In this document: in pieces, positions 5,990-6,866 of the stretch | Layout: every line of letters starts with the position of its first letter | How positions within the stretch are numbered: position 1 is the first letter of the stretch | NCBI GenBank assembly: GCA_028687525.1 | Contig: JAQTZX010000074.1 | Span: forward strand, 1 to 6,866 | Reading direction: 5' to 3' | Source of the DNA: Candidatus Omnitrophota bacterium | GTDB taxonomy: Bacteria; Omnitrophota; Gorgyraeia; Gygaellales; Profunditerraquicolaceae | Length of the DNA stretch: 6,866 nt | Notes under the pieces: generated by a model | Told to the model about the DNA's origin: nothing | The model's database searches: none | What the model saw: the letters and a program-made list of their open reading frames with translations, nothing else | Translations under genes and position numbers: made by a program

Positions 5990-6048
5990 GCAAAAGCGCG
6001 CATCGGGATGCCGGTGATGGATGGGAGATGTGGGATGATCATGATTGA
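5986..6048 (+). CDS. Possible 20-residue ORF coupled to rsmH
   Basis: An ATG at 5986 overlaps the rsmH TGA stop as ATGA, the usual signature of translational coupling. It opens a 20-codon frame that starts MSKSAHRD and ends WDDHD, acidic and with two Trp near its end. It stops 4 bases before the AGGAGG site of the ftsL-like gene (6053-6058). I do not recognise the peptide. It might be a coupling leader that carries ribosomes from rsmH towards ftsL, the relic of a small gene, or chance. Composition alone does not prove coding. Confidence 0.3.
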   Translation: MSKSAHRDAGDGWEMWDDHD

Positions 6049-6068
6049 GGACAGGAGGAACGGCAGAG

Positions 6069-6482
6069 ATGAAGTTATCTAAGTCTTTGTTGGTAATCAC
6101 GTTCATAACGGTATTTTCTTTGTTATTTGTTTGGCAACAGACAGAAATTTTCCGTCTCGCGTATGATGGGCAGAAAATTGAGACGGAGTTCAGGAACTCG
6201 CTTGATAAAAATTCCGTTTTAAGGTATAATCTGAAAACGAACACTTCGCTTACGCGTATTTACGGCAAAATATCCATGCCGGAAGATTTTCAATTGCCGG
6301 ACGCGTATATGCTGGTACGGTTGACGCCTCCGGCTTCACAGGCGCGGTCTCACCGTCCGCCAGTGATTAAAGAAGAGAATCTTCTTGCCCGTGTTTTCGG
6401 AGTGAACAGATCAGCCGAAGCCAAGACAGTAGCTTCAACGGCCAACCCGACGAGAATAATCACCATTACTGCACCCCGGTAG
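6069..6482 (+). CDS. ftsL: FtsL-like cell division protein
   Basis: A 137-residue single-pass membrane protein in the ftsL position between rsmH and ftsI. FtsL forms a coiled-coil complex with FtsB and FtsQ at the septum and helps activate FtsW/FtsI. Residues 1-5 are a short, basic cytoplasmic start, 6-22 are a hydrophobic helix (LLVITFITVFSLLFVW), and about 24-62 look like a periplasmic amphipathic or coiled-coil stretch beginning QQTEIFRLAYDGQKIETE. After a YMLVRLTPP segment the last ~50 residues are Ala/Thr/Arg-rich and of unclear structure, longer than a minimal FtsL. The start at 6069 is preceded by AGGAGG at 6053-6058; an in-frame TTG at 6045 would add eight residues without a good site. 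Sequence identity to known FtsL is too low to call from motifs, so the assignment rests on topology and neighbours. Confidence 0.7.
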   Translation: MKLSKSLLVITFITVFSLLFVWQQTEIFRLAYDGQKIETEFRNSLDKNSVLRYNLKTNTSLTRIYGKISMPEDFQLPDAYMLVRLTPPASQARSHRPPVIKEENLLARVFGVNRSAEAKTVASTANPTRIITITAPR

Positions 6483-6528
6483 CTCTGTTGTATGACCGGA
6501 AACGCAGAAAACGGAATTCTTTAATATT

Positions 6529-6866
6529 GTGTATAGATTAGCGGCCTACCACCGCAGGGTAAATGCGGTTTTTCTAATTTGCTTTATCTTTCTTTCCCTT
6601 TGTTTCGTACGTCTTTTATATATCCAGTTTTTCCGTTCCGTATATCTTTCCGGAATCGCAAAAAAACAGCACAATCTTTTTGTTGAACTCGAACCCCGGC
6701 GGGGGACGATCTATGATTCCAAACTGCGCCCGCAGGCCGTCAATCTCGCCATTGAGTCTTTGTTTGCGTCTCCCCGGGAAATACCCTCCGGGGAAAAGGC
6801 GAAAACCGCCGATGCGCTTTCTTCTGTTCTGAATCTTGACCGGGATGTGCTCCGGGGACGATTGTC
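6529..6866 (+). CDS. ftsI: Division-type penicillin-binding protein (FtsI/PBP3), N-terminal part
   Basis: An open frame running off the window end encodes the start of a class B penicillin-binding protein, the septal peptidoglycan transpeptidase that works with FtsW and FtsL. The 112 visible residues begin (M)YRLAAYHRRVN, a basic cytoplasmic stub. A membrane helix follows at about 12-34 (VNAVFLICFIFLSLCFVRLL), and the periplasmic start is IAKKQHNLFVELEPRRGTIYD. The PRRGTIYDSKLRPQAVNL block (56-73), followed by an SLFASPREI stretch, matches the family pattern RGxIxDRNGxxLA...S.yAxP. The catalytic SxxK, SxN and KTG motifs would lie beyond the window. The only in-frame standard start near the helix is the GTG at 6529; a stop at 6493-6495 closes the frame upstream and there is no good ribosome binding site. 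It follows ftsL by 46 bases, as in other dcw clusters. Confidence 0.88.
   Translation, partial: MYRLAAYHRRVNAVFLICFIFLSLCFVRLLYIQFFRSVYLSGIAKKQHNLFVELEPRRGTIYDSKLRPQAVNLAIESLFASPREIPSGEKAKTADALSSVLNLDRDVLRGRL

Overview
The window reads as a stretch of bacterial chromosome of intermediate GC content. It is densely packed, and every complete gene lies on the + strand. It holds a run of RNA-processing, translation and cofactor housekeeping genes (xerD 3' end, CCA/poly(A)-type tRNA nucleotidyltransferase, rbfA, nrnA-type DHH phosphoesterase, ribF). The start of a division and cell-wall (dcw) cluster follows (mraZ, rsmH, an ftsL-like gene, and the 5' end of a division-type penicillin-binding protein). 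Organism: the gene order and the style of the FtsL-like protein (TM helix running into QQTEIFRLAY) would suit an uncultivated Gram-negative lineage of the Omnitrophota/PVC type. This is inference from memory, not a demonstrated placement.

Region 1-426 is the odd part. The first ~125 bases encode, in frame 3, a piece of a PilT-family twitching-motility ATPase that stops just short of where its Walker A motif should begin. With no gap, the sequence becomes the C-terminal third of XerD in frame 1. Neither gene is whole, so the join is either a contig-edge assembly chimera or a real rearrangement.

Region 427-4375 carries cca, rbfA, nrnA and ribF with short gaps, probably one transcription unit. 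A 58-base gap between cca and rbfA contains a small octamer tandem repeat. infB is not next to rbfA, and truB is not between nrnA and ribF, where many bacteria have it. RibF carries an in-frame insertion of about 45 residues in its riboflavin-kinase domain, encoded by DNA rich in short palindromes.

Region 4376-4579 is AT-rich and non-coding. It ends in a very good sigma-70-type promoter (TTGACA, 17-base spacer, TATACT), followed at once by regularly spaced GTGG direct repeats, the expected operator for MraZ autoregulation.

Region 4580-6866 is the dcw operon head. mraZ encodes the repressor. A GC-rich hairpin separates it from rsmH (16S rRNA C1402 N4-methyltransferase). rsmH overlaps a possible 20-codon ORF by ATGA. 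The ftsL-like gene and ftsI (cut by the window end) complete the set. MraZ would sense and set expression of the cluster, and FtsL and FtsI act together in septal peptidoglycan synthesis.

I found no CRISPR array, insertion sequence, tRNA or rRNA, and no convincing novel multi-gene system. The items most worth checking are the pilT/xerD junction, the RibF insertion and the cis-regulatory array upstream of mraZ.
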